Shown here: in pieces, positions 35,085 to 43,236 of the stretch
How positions within the stretch are numbered: the first letter of the stretch is position 1
Layout of the letters: every line of letters starts with the position of its first letter
Assembly (NCBI GenBank): GCA_014695255.1
Contig: JACJNX010000028.1
Coordinates: forward strand, 1 to 64,000
DNA length: 64,000 nt
Origin: Cyanobacteria bacterium FACHB-63
GTDB lineage: Bacteria; Cyanobacteriota; Cyanobacteriia; Leptolyngbyales; Leptolyngbyaceae
Reading direction: 5' to 3'
Made by a program: the position numbers and the translations under genes
The notes under the pieces: model-generated
What the model saw: the letters and a program-made list of their open reading frames with translations, nothing else
Databases searched by the model: none
What the model was told of the DNA's origin: nothing

Positions 35085-37463
35085 TTAGATCGGGTAAGCG
35101 ATCGTGACTCCGCTGCCGCCATCGGCTCGATCGGCGAGTTCAAAGCGATCGACTCGTGGGTGACGTTTGAGAAACTCGTGGACACCCTGCCGCAGTTTGC
35201 CGGTTCCATGTCCGTGAATAATCCAGATCGGAGTTTGCGCTTCTGAGATTGCTTTATCCAGCACGATTTCGGCATCGGCGACGCGACTGCCGCGAATATC
35301 GAAGGTATTGCGATCGGTGCGAATGATCGGAGCAGGAGCAGCAGGCGGGGGAGGCGGAGCAGCTTTTGGTTTGGGTTCGGGCTTCGGTTCGGGTTTCGCG
35401 ACTTTTTCACCCGTAAGCGATTCGATATCACTGATCGGAAGCGTCATCTTCATCAAGCCAAACCGCACAACTAATTCGTCGTCTCCTGCGAGTTCCAGCA
35501 CTTCGGCGGTTTGACCCAAGCGGGGAATGCGGACGCGATCGCCGATTTGGGGACGATATCCGGGTTTCGGTTTTTGCGGTTGCTGACGAGAGGGCAGGTG
35601 CTTCTGAGCTAGGTGATTGAGCGATTCTGTCGCTTGTTGAGCCTCTTGAGCCGTGGCGCTGCCTTTTTGAAGGTTGCGAATCACCTTGGCGATTTCACCC
35701 TTCGCTTGGACGATCGCGTCTTGAACGGCGCGTTCTTGGGCTTGCTGTAAATCGCGTTCTCGATCGCGCAGACTTGCCGCTTTTGCCGAGACTTCTGCGT
35801 AGAAGCGTTCGGCTTGCTGCAACAGTTCTGCGGCTTCTTTCGCTTTGGTTTCTTGAGTGCGGCGCTGCGATTCGAGTCCTGCGATCACTTGGTTGACATC
35901 TTCGGCTGCGCCCCCCACTTGGGTTTGAGCAGACTCAATAATCTCTGGCTTCATGCCCAAGCGACGAGCGATCGTCAAGGCGTTCGATCGTCCGGGAATG
36001 CCCCACAGCAATCGATAAGTCGGAGAAAGGGAGACATCATCGAACTCAACCGAAGCATTTTCAAACCGATCGTCTTCGTATTTGAGGGCTTTGAGTTCGC
36101 CGAAGTGAGTCGTGGCGATCGATAGCTTTGCGTGATCAGCCAGGTAGTTCAGAAGCGCGATCGCGAGGGCGCTGCCCTCGGTTGGATCGGTTCCGGCTCC
36201 GACTTCATCGAGTAAAACGAGTGAGTTTGGAGATTCTGTCAAAGCTTCGATAATTCGGCTAATGCGGCGAATATGTCCAGAGAAGGTAGAAAGACTTTGT
36301 TCTAGGGATTGCTCGTCACCGATATCGGCTAGAACTTGCTCGAACCAGGGCAATTCAACGGGTTCACGCGCCGGGATAAACAAGCCAACTTTTGCCATCA
36401 ACATTGCTAAGCCCATTGTTTTGAGCGTAACGGTTTTTCCGCCTGTGTTGGGTCCGGTAATTGCCACGACTCGAATTTGCGGCTGAATGATTAAGTCAAC
36501 CGGAATCACCGATCGACCTTGTTCTTGCTGCTGCTGCCAAACGAGTAAGGGATGTCTTAATTGGCGCAGCACGATCGCCTCGTTGGTAAATCGCGGCGGA
36601 TTCGCTTTCAGCCAGTAACTATAGCGAGATCGAGCGGCAGCTAAATCGAGTGCGGTACAGATTGCAAGTAATCGTTCGAGGTCATCTTTGGCGATCGCAA
36701 CTTGTTCGGTGAGGACACGTCGAACTGCTTCTTCCTCGGTTTGCTCCTGTCGAAGTAATTGGCGCAGTTGATTGTTGAGTGGCACAGTCGGATGCGGTTC
36801 CACATAGAGCGTTGCTCCGCTCATCGACACATCATGCACAATGCCGGAGATCACATCTTTGTGCGTTGCCTTCACAGGAATCACAAACCGTCCATCGCGC
36901 TGGGTAATCACCTGTTCTTGAACCGCGCTAGCTTGTCGCTGCATGGTTCGTTGCAGCATTTCGTAGACGCGATCGCGCACTTGTTTTTGTTTCGATCGAA
37001 TCTCTGCTAGCTTCGGGCTGGCACGTTCGCTCACTTTTCCATCATCATTAATGCAGCGATAAATCTCCTGCTCGATCTCTGGATAAGTCCGGAGTTCTGC
37101 CACTAATTCAGTCAGAATCGGAAAATCGTCTTGACTATCGATCGTGCGTCGGAGCGTTCTAGCACCAGACAATGTAGTTGCGATCGACAATAGTTCCACG
37201 CCTGACAGAATGCCATTGAGTGCGGCTCTTTCCAGCGCATCTCCAATGTCCTCAATGCCCTCGAAGCTCAGTCCGTTCGTAAGTTGTGATTCTAGAGTGT
37301 AAACTTCTTGGGTTTGAGCAAGTAGACGTTCGGTTTCAGCTTGGGTTGTGGGAATTTTGAGCGCCCGAAGCGCGATCGCTCCTAATTTTGTCGAAGCAAA
37401 GGTCGCCAGATGTTGACACAGGCGCGACCATTCTAATAGTTCTAAAGTCTCAGTTTGGATCAA
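35085..37463 (-). CDS. mutS2: Endonuclease MutS2
   Basis: MutS2 is a MutS-like ATPase with a Smr nuclease domain. It suppresses recombination and, in some bacteria, acts on collided ribosomes. The 792 residues include Walker A GPNTGGKT near 338-345, Walker B LVLLDEVGAGTDPTEGSALA and the signature ATTHFGELKAL. A coiled-coil region with RRTQETKAKEAAELLQQAER follows, then a KOW-like RPQIGDRVRIPRLGQTAEVL and a C-terminal Smr domain (FDIRGSRVADAEIVLDKAIS; IIHGHGTGKLRQGVHEFL). The apparent first codon is TTG. It is divergent from sppA with about 160 bp between. Confidence 0.97.
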   Translation of the reverse strand: MIQTETLELLEWSRLCQHLATFASTKLGAIALRALKIPTTQAETERLLAQTQEVYTLESQLTNGLSFEGIEDIGDALERAALNGILSGVELLSIATTLSGARTLRRTIDSQDDFPILTELVAELRTYPEIEQEIYRCINDDGKVSERASPKLAEIRSKQKQVRDRVYEMLQRTMQRQASAVQEQVITQRDGRFVIPVKATHKDVISGIVHDVSMSGATLYVEPHPTVPLNNQLRQLLRQEQTEEEAVRRVLTEQVAIAKDDLERLLAICTALDLAAARSRYSYWLKANPPRFTNEAIVLRQLRHPLLVWQQQQEQGRSVIPVDLIIQPQIRVVAITGPNTGGKTVTLKTMGLAMLMAKVGLFIPAREPVELPWFEQVLADIGDEQSLEQSLSTFSGHIRRISRIIEALTESPNSLVLLDEVGAGTDPTEGSALAIALLNYLADHAKLSIATTHFGELKALKYEDDRFENASVEFDDVSLSPTYRLLWGIPGRSNALTIARRLGMKPEIIESAQTQVGGAAEDVNQVIAGLESQRRTQETKAKEAAELLQQAERFYAEVSAKAASLRDRERDLQQAQERAVQDAIVQAKGEIAKVIRNLQKGSATAQEAQQATESLNHLAQKHLPSRQQPQKPKPGYRPQIGDRVRIPRLGQTAEVLELAGDDELVVRFGLMKMTLPISDIESLTGEKVAKPEPKPEPKPKAAPPPPPAAPAPIIRTDRNTFDIRGSRVADAEIVLDKAISEAQTPIWIIHGHGTGKLRQGVHEFLKRHPRVDRFELADRADGGSGVTIAYPI

Positions 37464-37625
37464 GGTTAGGAATCAAGAGAACAAAGGCTGCACTTCTTTA
37501 TTCTAGAAGGTTCTGATTGAACGATCGCGGCTCTAAGGGCTTTGATAACTTGATCCCATAATCTTCTGATTCTCGAAAACAGATGTAGCATAGAATGGCG
37601 ACATTTCCGATGCTTCTCTAAAGAT

Positions 37626-39428
37626 ATGCGTGACTTTCTCAAACAGACCCTCGCTACACTGCTTGCCCTGTTCATTTTCCTGGGCGTGAGTGTGGGCGGT
37701 CTTTTGCTGCTGCTGATCTCACTCTCGATGCTAGCAAGCCGCGACACAACTCCCACGGTTCGAGATAAGTCAGTGCTTGTCTTCGATATGAGCCAAACGA
37801 TCACGGATGCGCCTGCGAGTTCCAGCACTCGTGACGTGTTAAACGATGCAATTTCTGGATCTCGTCCGAATACGGTGAGCCTGCGATCGGTACTCAATTC
37901 GATCGAGGAAGCCGCTAAAGACAATCGCGTTGTCGGAATTTATCTCAATGGCGGCGATGGAAGTAGCACCACAGGTTACGCGACGCTGCGGGAAGTCCGT
38001 CAAGCTTTAGAGCGCTTCAAAGCAAGCGGCAAAAAAATCTTTGCTTACGATGTCGATTGGCAAGAGCGCGAATATTATCTCGGCTCGATCGCCGATACGA
38101 TTGCAGTCAATCCAGTCGGCAGTGTCGAATTGAATGGCCTAAGCTCAGAAGGACTTTATTTTGCCAGAGCTTTACAGAAATTTGGCATTGGATTTCAGGT
38201 GACGCGAGTCGGAAAGTTCAAGTCTGCGGTCGAACCCTTTTTACAAAACCGACGGAGCGCTGCCGATCGCCAACAAACGCGCAAATTACTCTCAGATATC
38301 TGGACAGAATTTCTCAGCACTACGGGTAAATCTAGAAATCTTGCTCCTAAGCAACTGCAAGCGATCGCCGATCGCTCTGGGCAAGTTGAGCCACAGGACG
38401 CAGTGAAAGCAAAACTGGTCGATCGAGTTGCCTACGTTGATGAAATGACTGCGGAGTTAAAAAAGCTGACTGGACAAGATGACGACACCAGATCGTTTCG
38501 GCAGGTGAGCTTAAAAACTTATGCCCAAGTCGCGGAAAACAAGCGCGACTCGAAAACGAGCCGAAATCAAATCGCAGTCGTCTATGCCGAAGGTCAAATC
38601 GTCAACGGTCAAGGGGGGGCTGGGCAAATTGGTGGCGATCGTCTAGCCAAACAACTGCGGGATTTGCGATTTGATGATGATGTCAAAGCAGTGGTGCTGA
38701 GAGTGAATAGTCCTGGCGGAAGTGCAACCGCCTCAGAAATTATTCAGCGAGAAGCCATTCTGACCAATCAGAAAAAACCTGTGATTGTGTCGATGGGCAA
38801 TGTTGCGGCATCTGGCGGCTATTGGATTTCAACCTATGCCAGCGAAATCTTTGCAGAACCCACCACGATCACAGGCTCGATCGGCGTATTCGGCGGACTG
38901 CCCAACATCCAACAAATTGCAAATCAAAATGGTTTCAATTGGGATGTGGTAAAAACTGCTCGCTTTGCGGATAGCCGCACGATTTCGCGCCCGAAAACAC
39001 CAGAAGAGCTAAAGATTATTCAAACCTCAGTAGATCGCATCTATGACCAGTTTTTAACTAAAGTCGCAGACTCGCGCAAGCTAGAAAAAGCCAAAGTTGC
39101 GGAGATTGCTCAAGGTCGGGTTTGGTCAGGCAATCAGGCTAAATCGATCGGTCTTGTCGATCAAATCGGTGGGCTTGAAGACGCGATTCGAGCGGCAGCA
39201 GAACGCGCAAAACTGGGGAACGATTGGCAAATTGACGAATACCCAAAACCTCGATCGTTTGAAGAACGCTTGATCGAAACGCTTACGGGAGCAATGGTGA
39301 CTGAACCTGCGATTGATCCGATTACCAGTGAGATCAAAAAAGTTCAGGCACAGCTAGAGAGCCTAAAAGCGATGAACGATCCGCACGGTATTTATCTACG
39401 AATGCCGTTTGATTTATCGATTCGATGA
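37626..39428 (+). CDS. sppA: Signal peptide peptidase SppA, 67-kDa type
   Basis: SppA is a membrane serine peptidase that digests released signal peptides. The 600-residue protein is the tandem-domain form. One membrane helix lies at about 10-35 (LLALFIFLGVSVGGLLLLLISL). The catalytic lysine lies in VTRVGKFKSAVEPF near 195 and the serine in MGNVAASGGYWIS near 396, giving the Ser/Lys dyad across two domains. The ending LESLKAMNDPHGIYLRMPFD is typical of cyanobacterial SppA. In cyanobacteria it has also been linked to high-light antenna turnover. Confidence 0.95.
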   Translation: MRDFLKQTLATLLALFIFLGVSVGGLLLLLISLSMLASRDTTPTVRDKSVLVFDMSQTITDAPASSSTRDVLNDAISGSRPNTVSLRSVLNSIEEAAKDNRVVGIYLNGGDGSSTTGYATLREVRQALERFKASGKKIFAYDVDWQEREYYLGSIADTIAVNPVGSVELNGLSSEGLYFARALQKFGIGFQVTRVGKFKSAVEPFLQNRRSAADRQQTRKLLSDIWTEFLSTTGKSRNLAPKQLQAIADRSGQVEPQDAVKAKLVDRVAYVDEMTAELKKLTGQDDDTRSFRQVSLKTYAQVAENKRDSKTSRNQIAVVYAEGQIVNGQGGAGQIGGDRLAKQLRDLRFDDDVKAVVLRVNSPGGSATASEIIQREAILTNQKKPVIVSMGNVAASGGYWISTYASEIFAEPTTITGSIGVFGGLPNIQQIANQNGFNWDVVKTARFADSRTISRPKTPEELKIIQTSVDRIYDQFLTKVADSRKLEKAKVAEIAQGRVWSGNQAKSIGLVDQIGGLEDAIRAAAERAKLGNDWQIDEYPKPRSFEERLIETLTGAMVTEPAIDPITSEIKKVQAQLESLKAMNDPHGIYLRMPFDLSIR

Positions 39429-39498
39429 CGGAATCAAGGGTGCAACTTCTCGTAAAAAACCGTGACTACGGTGAGCCATCGTATGAAATGATAAGGAG

Positions 39499-40092
39499 TT
39501 AGCGATCGCGCATTGCTTGCTGAAAGACTCGCACTGCCTCACGGAGATCGGTTTCACCCATGAGAATACAGCGTTGTAGTAGATCGAGATCCAGATTTTG
39601 CAGATCCTCGAGCCGGCTGCGATCGATTTGCTTATAGCCATCAGACTCTAGATGATAAAGCTTCAGCACCCCGTCTTGCCAAAACCACACCTCAGCAACG
39701 CCTAATGCTTGGTAGCGCCTAAGTTTGTTTGCGCCACCGCTCGTAAAGACAACCTCAATCGATAAATTAGGAATCGGCTTAACACGACCCAAACAGTAGG
39801 ACTGGTCAGCTTGAGCAGATGCAGTTCCTTCTTGCTCTTGAGTCATCGCTCCTGTCGGTTGAAAGAAGATTCCTTGATGGATCAAGTAGGTTGTGACTAA
39901 GTATCCGATAACGTGTCCAAAAATTTCGTGATCGCGTCCAGGCATGAGTAGCTCGATCGTTCCGTCGTAATAGAACAAACGAACCCCGCGTGAGTGTTCA
40001 AATCCTTTTTGGATCGATTTGAACTGCTCCCACGTTCCAGGCACAACAATATGCTGATCCGGTGTCGTGGTTTTTAGCGGGGTTTGCGTCAT
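39499..40092 (-). CDS. Uma2-family (DUF820) putative endonuclease
   Basis: This 197-residue protein belongs to the Uma2 family, a PD-(D/E)xK-like fold vastly expanded in cyanobacteria. Motifs visible are HSRGVRLFYYDGTIELLMPGRDHEIFGHVI, then PNLSIEVVFTSGG (E and nearby D positions), then GVAEVWFWQDGVLKLYHL. The catalytic residues appear as D/E in these strands. The biological role is unknown. It is the last gene of a minus-strand trio, 2 bp after the DUF3172 gene. Confidence 0.85.
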   Translation of the reverse strand: MTQTPLKTTTPDQHIVVPGTWEQFKSIQKGFEHSRGVRLFYYDGTIELLMPGRDHEIFGHVIGYLVTTYLIHQGIFFQPTGAMTQEQEGTASAQADQSYCLGRVKPIPNLSIEVVFTSGGANKLRRYQALGVAEVWFWQDGVLKLYHLESDGYKQIDRSRLEDLQNLDLDLLQRCILMGETDLREAVRVFQQAMRDR

Positions 40093-40094
40093 GG

Positions 40095-40691
40095 TTAGAA
40101 CTGATCGTCGTTACCGAGGGTCGGGGTTGAAGCGCCACCTAAGAAGAGGTTCTTAGCGTTATCGCTCTGGTAGACGCAATCGATCGTCACTTTATCTTTG
40201 TTGTCGAGATTGCCGATGTAGCCAAAGGTATTCATCTTCTGACGGCAATCACGGCTTTGCTCAGCGGTTAGCAGTTTGCGCTGTTCTAGCACTGACCAGT
40301 TGGCGCGTCTGATGATGCAGGCAGGTTCCATTCCCGCTTGTGCCACAAAGACTTTGAAGGGATTGAGTGTCACATAAAGGCGGGTACTCACCGCCATCGC
40401 GCTAGCTCCGTTTTGGATACAGACTTCAGGATTGGGGGCTTGCTGGTCGATTTGAAGGTTTGTGACGACGCTAGTTGGGTTAGTCGGAGTCGCAGCGCTG
40501 AAGGCAATTCCGACACCAATCCCTAAGACGAAAATGCCTGCAAGTACCGCAATGACGGTGGCGTTAAACCATGAAGGATTGTTATTGTTCACAGGTTTTC
40601 CTCGCTTGGGTTCGGGGGGCAGATATTCATCGTCTCGATCGTAGTCGTTGTAGCGATCGTTGTAGGAATTGTTGCGGGGTCTGCGCTTCAT
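40095..40691 (-). CDS. DUF3172 membrane protein
   Basis: The 198-residue protein fits DUF3172, found only in cyanobacteria and plastid lineages. A basic Arg/Asp/Tyr-rich N-terminus (NDRYNDYDRDDEYLPPEPKR) precedes one membrane helix (ATVIAVLAGIFVLGIGVGIAF). The conserved domain follows: APNPEVCIQNGASAMAVSTR, then NWSVLEQRKLLTAEQSRDCR and MNTFGYIGNL. Four cysteines in the soluble part suggest disulfides outside the cytoplasm. Function unknown. It is in an operon with the genes at 40724 and 39499. Confidence 0.88.
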   Translation of the reverse strand: MKRRPRNNSYNDRYNDYDRDDEYLPPEPKRGKPVNNNNPSWFNATVIAVLAGIFVLGIGVGIAFSAATPTNPTSVVTNLQIDQQAPNPEVCIQNGASAMAVSTRLYVTLNPFKVFVAQAGMEPACIIRRANWSVLEQRKLLTAEQSRDCRQKMNTFGYIGNLDNKDKVTIDCVYQSDNAKNLFLGGASTPTLGNDDQF

Positions 40692-40723
40692 AAGTGAGAA
40701 ATTGAGAAGGGTTGGATTATATT

Positions 40724-41428
40724 CTAGCGGTTCAAGCCTTGGCTTTCTTTTAGAAGGTCATAATACGCTTGGGCGGTGTCTTTCATGAATTGATATTCAG
40801 CTTTGACGCGCTCGTATTGGGCATCTAGCGGGACGTGCAAATCGAGGAGTAGGTCTGGGTTGAAGTCTGCAATTCTGGTTCCGATTAGGGTTTCTCGCAC
40901 GATGCGGACATAGACTTCACTCAGTTCATCGACTTTTTTGATCAGCTTATTGGTTTCGTCGATCGCTTTTTCGTAAATCTCTAACTGCGACGAATAAAAA
41001 TCGGAAACCGCAACTAATTTAGCGATTTTGTTGATCTTCTCGAACTGTTTTTCGAGCGCGATCGTATCGAATTCAAGTTTCAAATGCTCTTTCATAATCG
41101 GCGCGAGTTCTGCCATGACGCGGATTTTGTTCTGGCGATCGGTGCGCGACAGAGCGATGGGTGTAACCGAGTTTAAGCTATGCCAGGAGTAAATATATTC
41201 CACATCGCCTGCGTCGGTAATGGTGGGAAACACGACTTGAACGCGATCGGGAGCGCGAAACCGATGCGGCACGGCGAAATTTCCCAGCGGCAGATTCGGG
41301 TAGCGATCTTCGGCTCCTTTGACAATCACGACATCGCTATTGCGGATCGTCCGAATCTGATAATTCTGGTACTGCAAATATAAATATGCGATTAGACCCA
41401 TAAATAGAAAAACCAGCAGTAAACTCAC
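40724..41428 (-). CDS. N-terminally anchored helical protein of unknown function
   Basis: The 234-residue protein has one N-terminal membrane helix (LLLVFLFMGLIAYLYLQYQNY). A small beta-rich region follows (RAPDRVQVVFPTITDAGDVE), then a long helical C-terminal part with heptad-like patterns (YEKAIDETNKLIKKVDELSEVYVRIV). I do not recognise a family. The start is a GTG at 41428; an in-frame ATG ten codons in would cut the membrane helix. It leads the minus-strand operon with DUF3172 (32 bp gap) and Uma2. Confidence 0.7.
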   Translation of the reverse strand: MSLLLVFLFMGLIAYLYLQYQNYQIRTIRNSDVVIVKGAEDRYPNLPLGNFAVPHRFRAPDRVQVVFPTITDAGDVEYIYSWHSLNSVTPIALSRTDRQNKIRVMAELAPIMKEHLKLEFDTIALEKQFEKINKIAKLVAVSDFYSSQLEIYEKAIDETNKLIKKVDELSEVYVRIVRETLIGTRIADFNPDLLLDLHVPLDAQYERVKAEYQFMKDTAQAYYDLLKESQGLNR

Positions 41429-41549
41429 CGCAAGATCTCCAGACTTTATTAGTTTATTGTGACGAATTCGATCGCGATCTTGCCATCGCGGTAGAGATTA
41501 GAGTGCGTCGTTGATGCCACAATGATTAGGATTGTAAAGATTTCTATGT

Positions 41550-42353
41550 ATGCGTTCTTCTCTGCGTCGTTCTTCGTTAGCTACGTTGTGGCAAGATAGC
41601 CTGACAGTATTTTGGGGGGATTGGCTGGATCTGCGGGTGCGGCTGGTTCAGATTGCGGCTTCGGGCTTGGTGTCACCGTTAATTTATATCTTGGCATTTG
41701 GGCTGGGATTGGGGAGTTCGCTCGATAGCGTGACCAAACCGAGCGCGGGAGATAACTATTTACAGTTTATTTTGCCAGGAATGGTGGCGCTCTCGTCGAT
41801 GGTGATCAGTTTTGGCGGTACGACGTTTTCAATTTGCGGCGATCGCTTGTTTACGAAAACGTTTGAGGAAATTTTGCTGGTTCCGGTGCATCCGTTGGCG
41901 GTGCATCTGGGTAAGGTGCTGGCGGGAATTGTGCGCGGTTTGCTAACGGCTGGATCAGTGATTTTGGTGGCGATTCTATTCACAGGCAAAGTTTGGAGCT
42001 TTCTGAACCCATTGTTTTTGCTGGTTCTGGCTTTAAACTGCGCTGTATTTGCAGGACTGGGTGTGATTGTGGGCTTGAATGTAAAGTCGCTCGAAGGGGT
42101 TGGCATTTACAACAACTTCGTGATTGTGCCGATGTCATTTTTAGGGGGAACGTTTTTCGATGCGGCAACATTACCCGCAGCGTTAAAAGCGATCGTTTAC
42201 CTATTACCGCTAACGTATACAAGCTTAGGGTTAAGAGCGGCAGCTTATTTACCGATCGCGCAATTTCCCTGGTTTGTGATTCCGGTTTTGCTGGTGATGG
42301 CGATCGGACTTTCGGCGGTGGGCGCATATCAGTTCTCACACCTGCAAGATTAA
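41550..42353 (+). CDS. ABC-2 type transporter permease
   Basis: The 267-residue protein is an ABC-2 family membrane subunit with six helices. The family loop appears in LQFILPGMVALSSMVISFGGTTFSICGDRLFTKTFEEILLVP and the conserved ending in FVIVPMSFLGGTFFDAATLPAAL, then LPLTYTSLGLRAAAY. This type exports drugs, lipids or polysaccharide precursors. The ATPase partner is not adjacent, which is common in cyanobacteria. The substrate cannot be told from sequence. Confidence 0.9.
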   Translation: MRSSLRRSSLATLWQDSLTVFWGDWLDLRVRLVQIAASGLVSPLIYILAFGLGLGSSLDSVTKPSAGDNYLQFILPGMVALSSMVISFGGTTFSICGDRLFTKTFEEILLVPVHPLAVHLGKVLAGIVRGLLTAGSVILVAILFTGKVWSFLNPLFLLVLALNCAVFAGLGVIVGLNVKSLEGVGIYNNFVIVPMSFLGGTFFDAATLPAALKAIVYLLPLTYTSLGLRAAAYLPIAQFPWFVIPVLLVMAIGLSAVGAYQFSHLQD

Positions 42354-42463
42354 ACTTTCATATCGCTGTATTTCACTCCATTACTTTCGATGCTCAATCT
42401 AGAACGAACGCTCTATAACCATTGCAGCAACGCTTAGACTGTGTGCATAGGAGGGGCTGAATC

Positions 42464-43222
42464 ATGGAAGTTCAGGAGCTACTGCGGCGGTACGAATGGG
42501 GCGATCGAGATTTCTCTGGGGTTGACTTAAGCAATGCCGACCTGAGCAATGTCACGCTCGTCGATATTAATCTCAGCAATGCTAATTTAACAGGTGCGAA
42601 TTTGAATCGAGCGTTCCTGATGAAAGCAAATCTGCGGGGCGCATTTCTAAATTGGGCAGATCTTCGCTTCGTCAAGCTGAATGAAGGGAATCTGATCGAG
42701 ACAGATTTCACCAAGGCGCACCTGAACGGCGCATTTCTGGTAAGGTCGGATTTTTCGCGATCGCGCCTTAGTGGTGCCGATTTGAGTCACGCCAATTTAC
42801 GGGGTGCGATTTTAGAGCACGCAAATCTCTGTGGTGCAAAGCTGCTCAGCACAAATCTCCGAAGCGCGAATCTTCAGGGCGCAAACCTCAATTGGGCAAA
42901 TCTCCAAGGCGCAAAACTGAGCGGTGCAATGCTTCAAAATGCTTTTTTGAGTGAAACGAACCTTGCAGAAGCGTTTCTCAATGGAGTGGATCTGCGAGGA
43001 ATTGATTTAAGCGGGATCAATCTTCGGGCAGCAAAGCTAAACGGCGCAAATTTGGAAGGTGCAACTTTATCGTTTTCAAACCTACGCGACGCACACTTAC
43101 ACGGCGCAAATCTCACCAGTGCGAATTTGATTGGCGCGAATTTAGAAACTGCCTTTCTTCAAAGATCCCTAGTTGAATTGCATTACTACAACTCGATCGA
43201 CCGACAAAGCGGTGAGTTTTGA
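42464..43222 (+). CDS. Pentapeptide-repeat protein
   Basis: The 252-residue protein is almost entirely A(D/N)LxX pentapeptide repeats, for example VDLSNADLSNVTLVDINLSNANLTGANLN and ANLQGANLNWANLQGAKLSGA. About 40 repeats would form a right-handed quadrilateral beta-helix. A short N-terminal cap (MEVQELLRRYEWGDRDFSG) precedes them. No signal peptide is present, so it is probably cytoplasmic. Functions in cyanobacterial members are mostly unknown. It ends 15 bp before the convergent SulP gene. Confidence 0.93.
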   Translation: MEVQELLRRYEWGDRDFSGVDLSNADLSNVTLVDINLSNANLTGANLNRAFLMKANLRGAFLNWADLRFVKLNEGNLIETDFTKAHLNGAFLVRSDFSRSRLSGADLSHANLRGAILEHANLCGAKLLSTNLRSANLQGANLNWANLQGAKLSGAMLQNAFLSETNLAEAFLNGVDLRGIDLSGINLRAAKLNGANLEGATLSFSNLRDAHLHGANLTSANLIGANLETAFLQRSLVELHYYNSIDRQSGEF

Positions 43223-43236
43223 AAACGATAAACGGC

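Noticed and set aside
37466-37924. 152-codon minus-strand frame between mutS2 and sppA
   Set aside because: It is antisense to the conserved start of sppA and has no recognisable domain.
42472-43116. Antisense frames in the pentapeptide-repeat gene
   Set aside because: Periodic composition of the repeat keeps other frames open; the plus-strand protein is a clear repeat protein.
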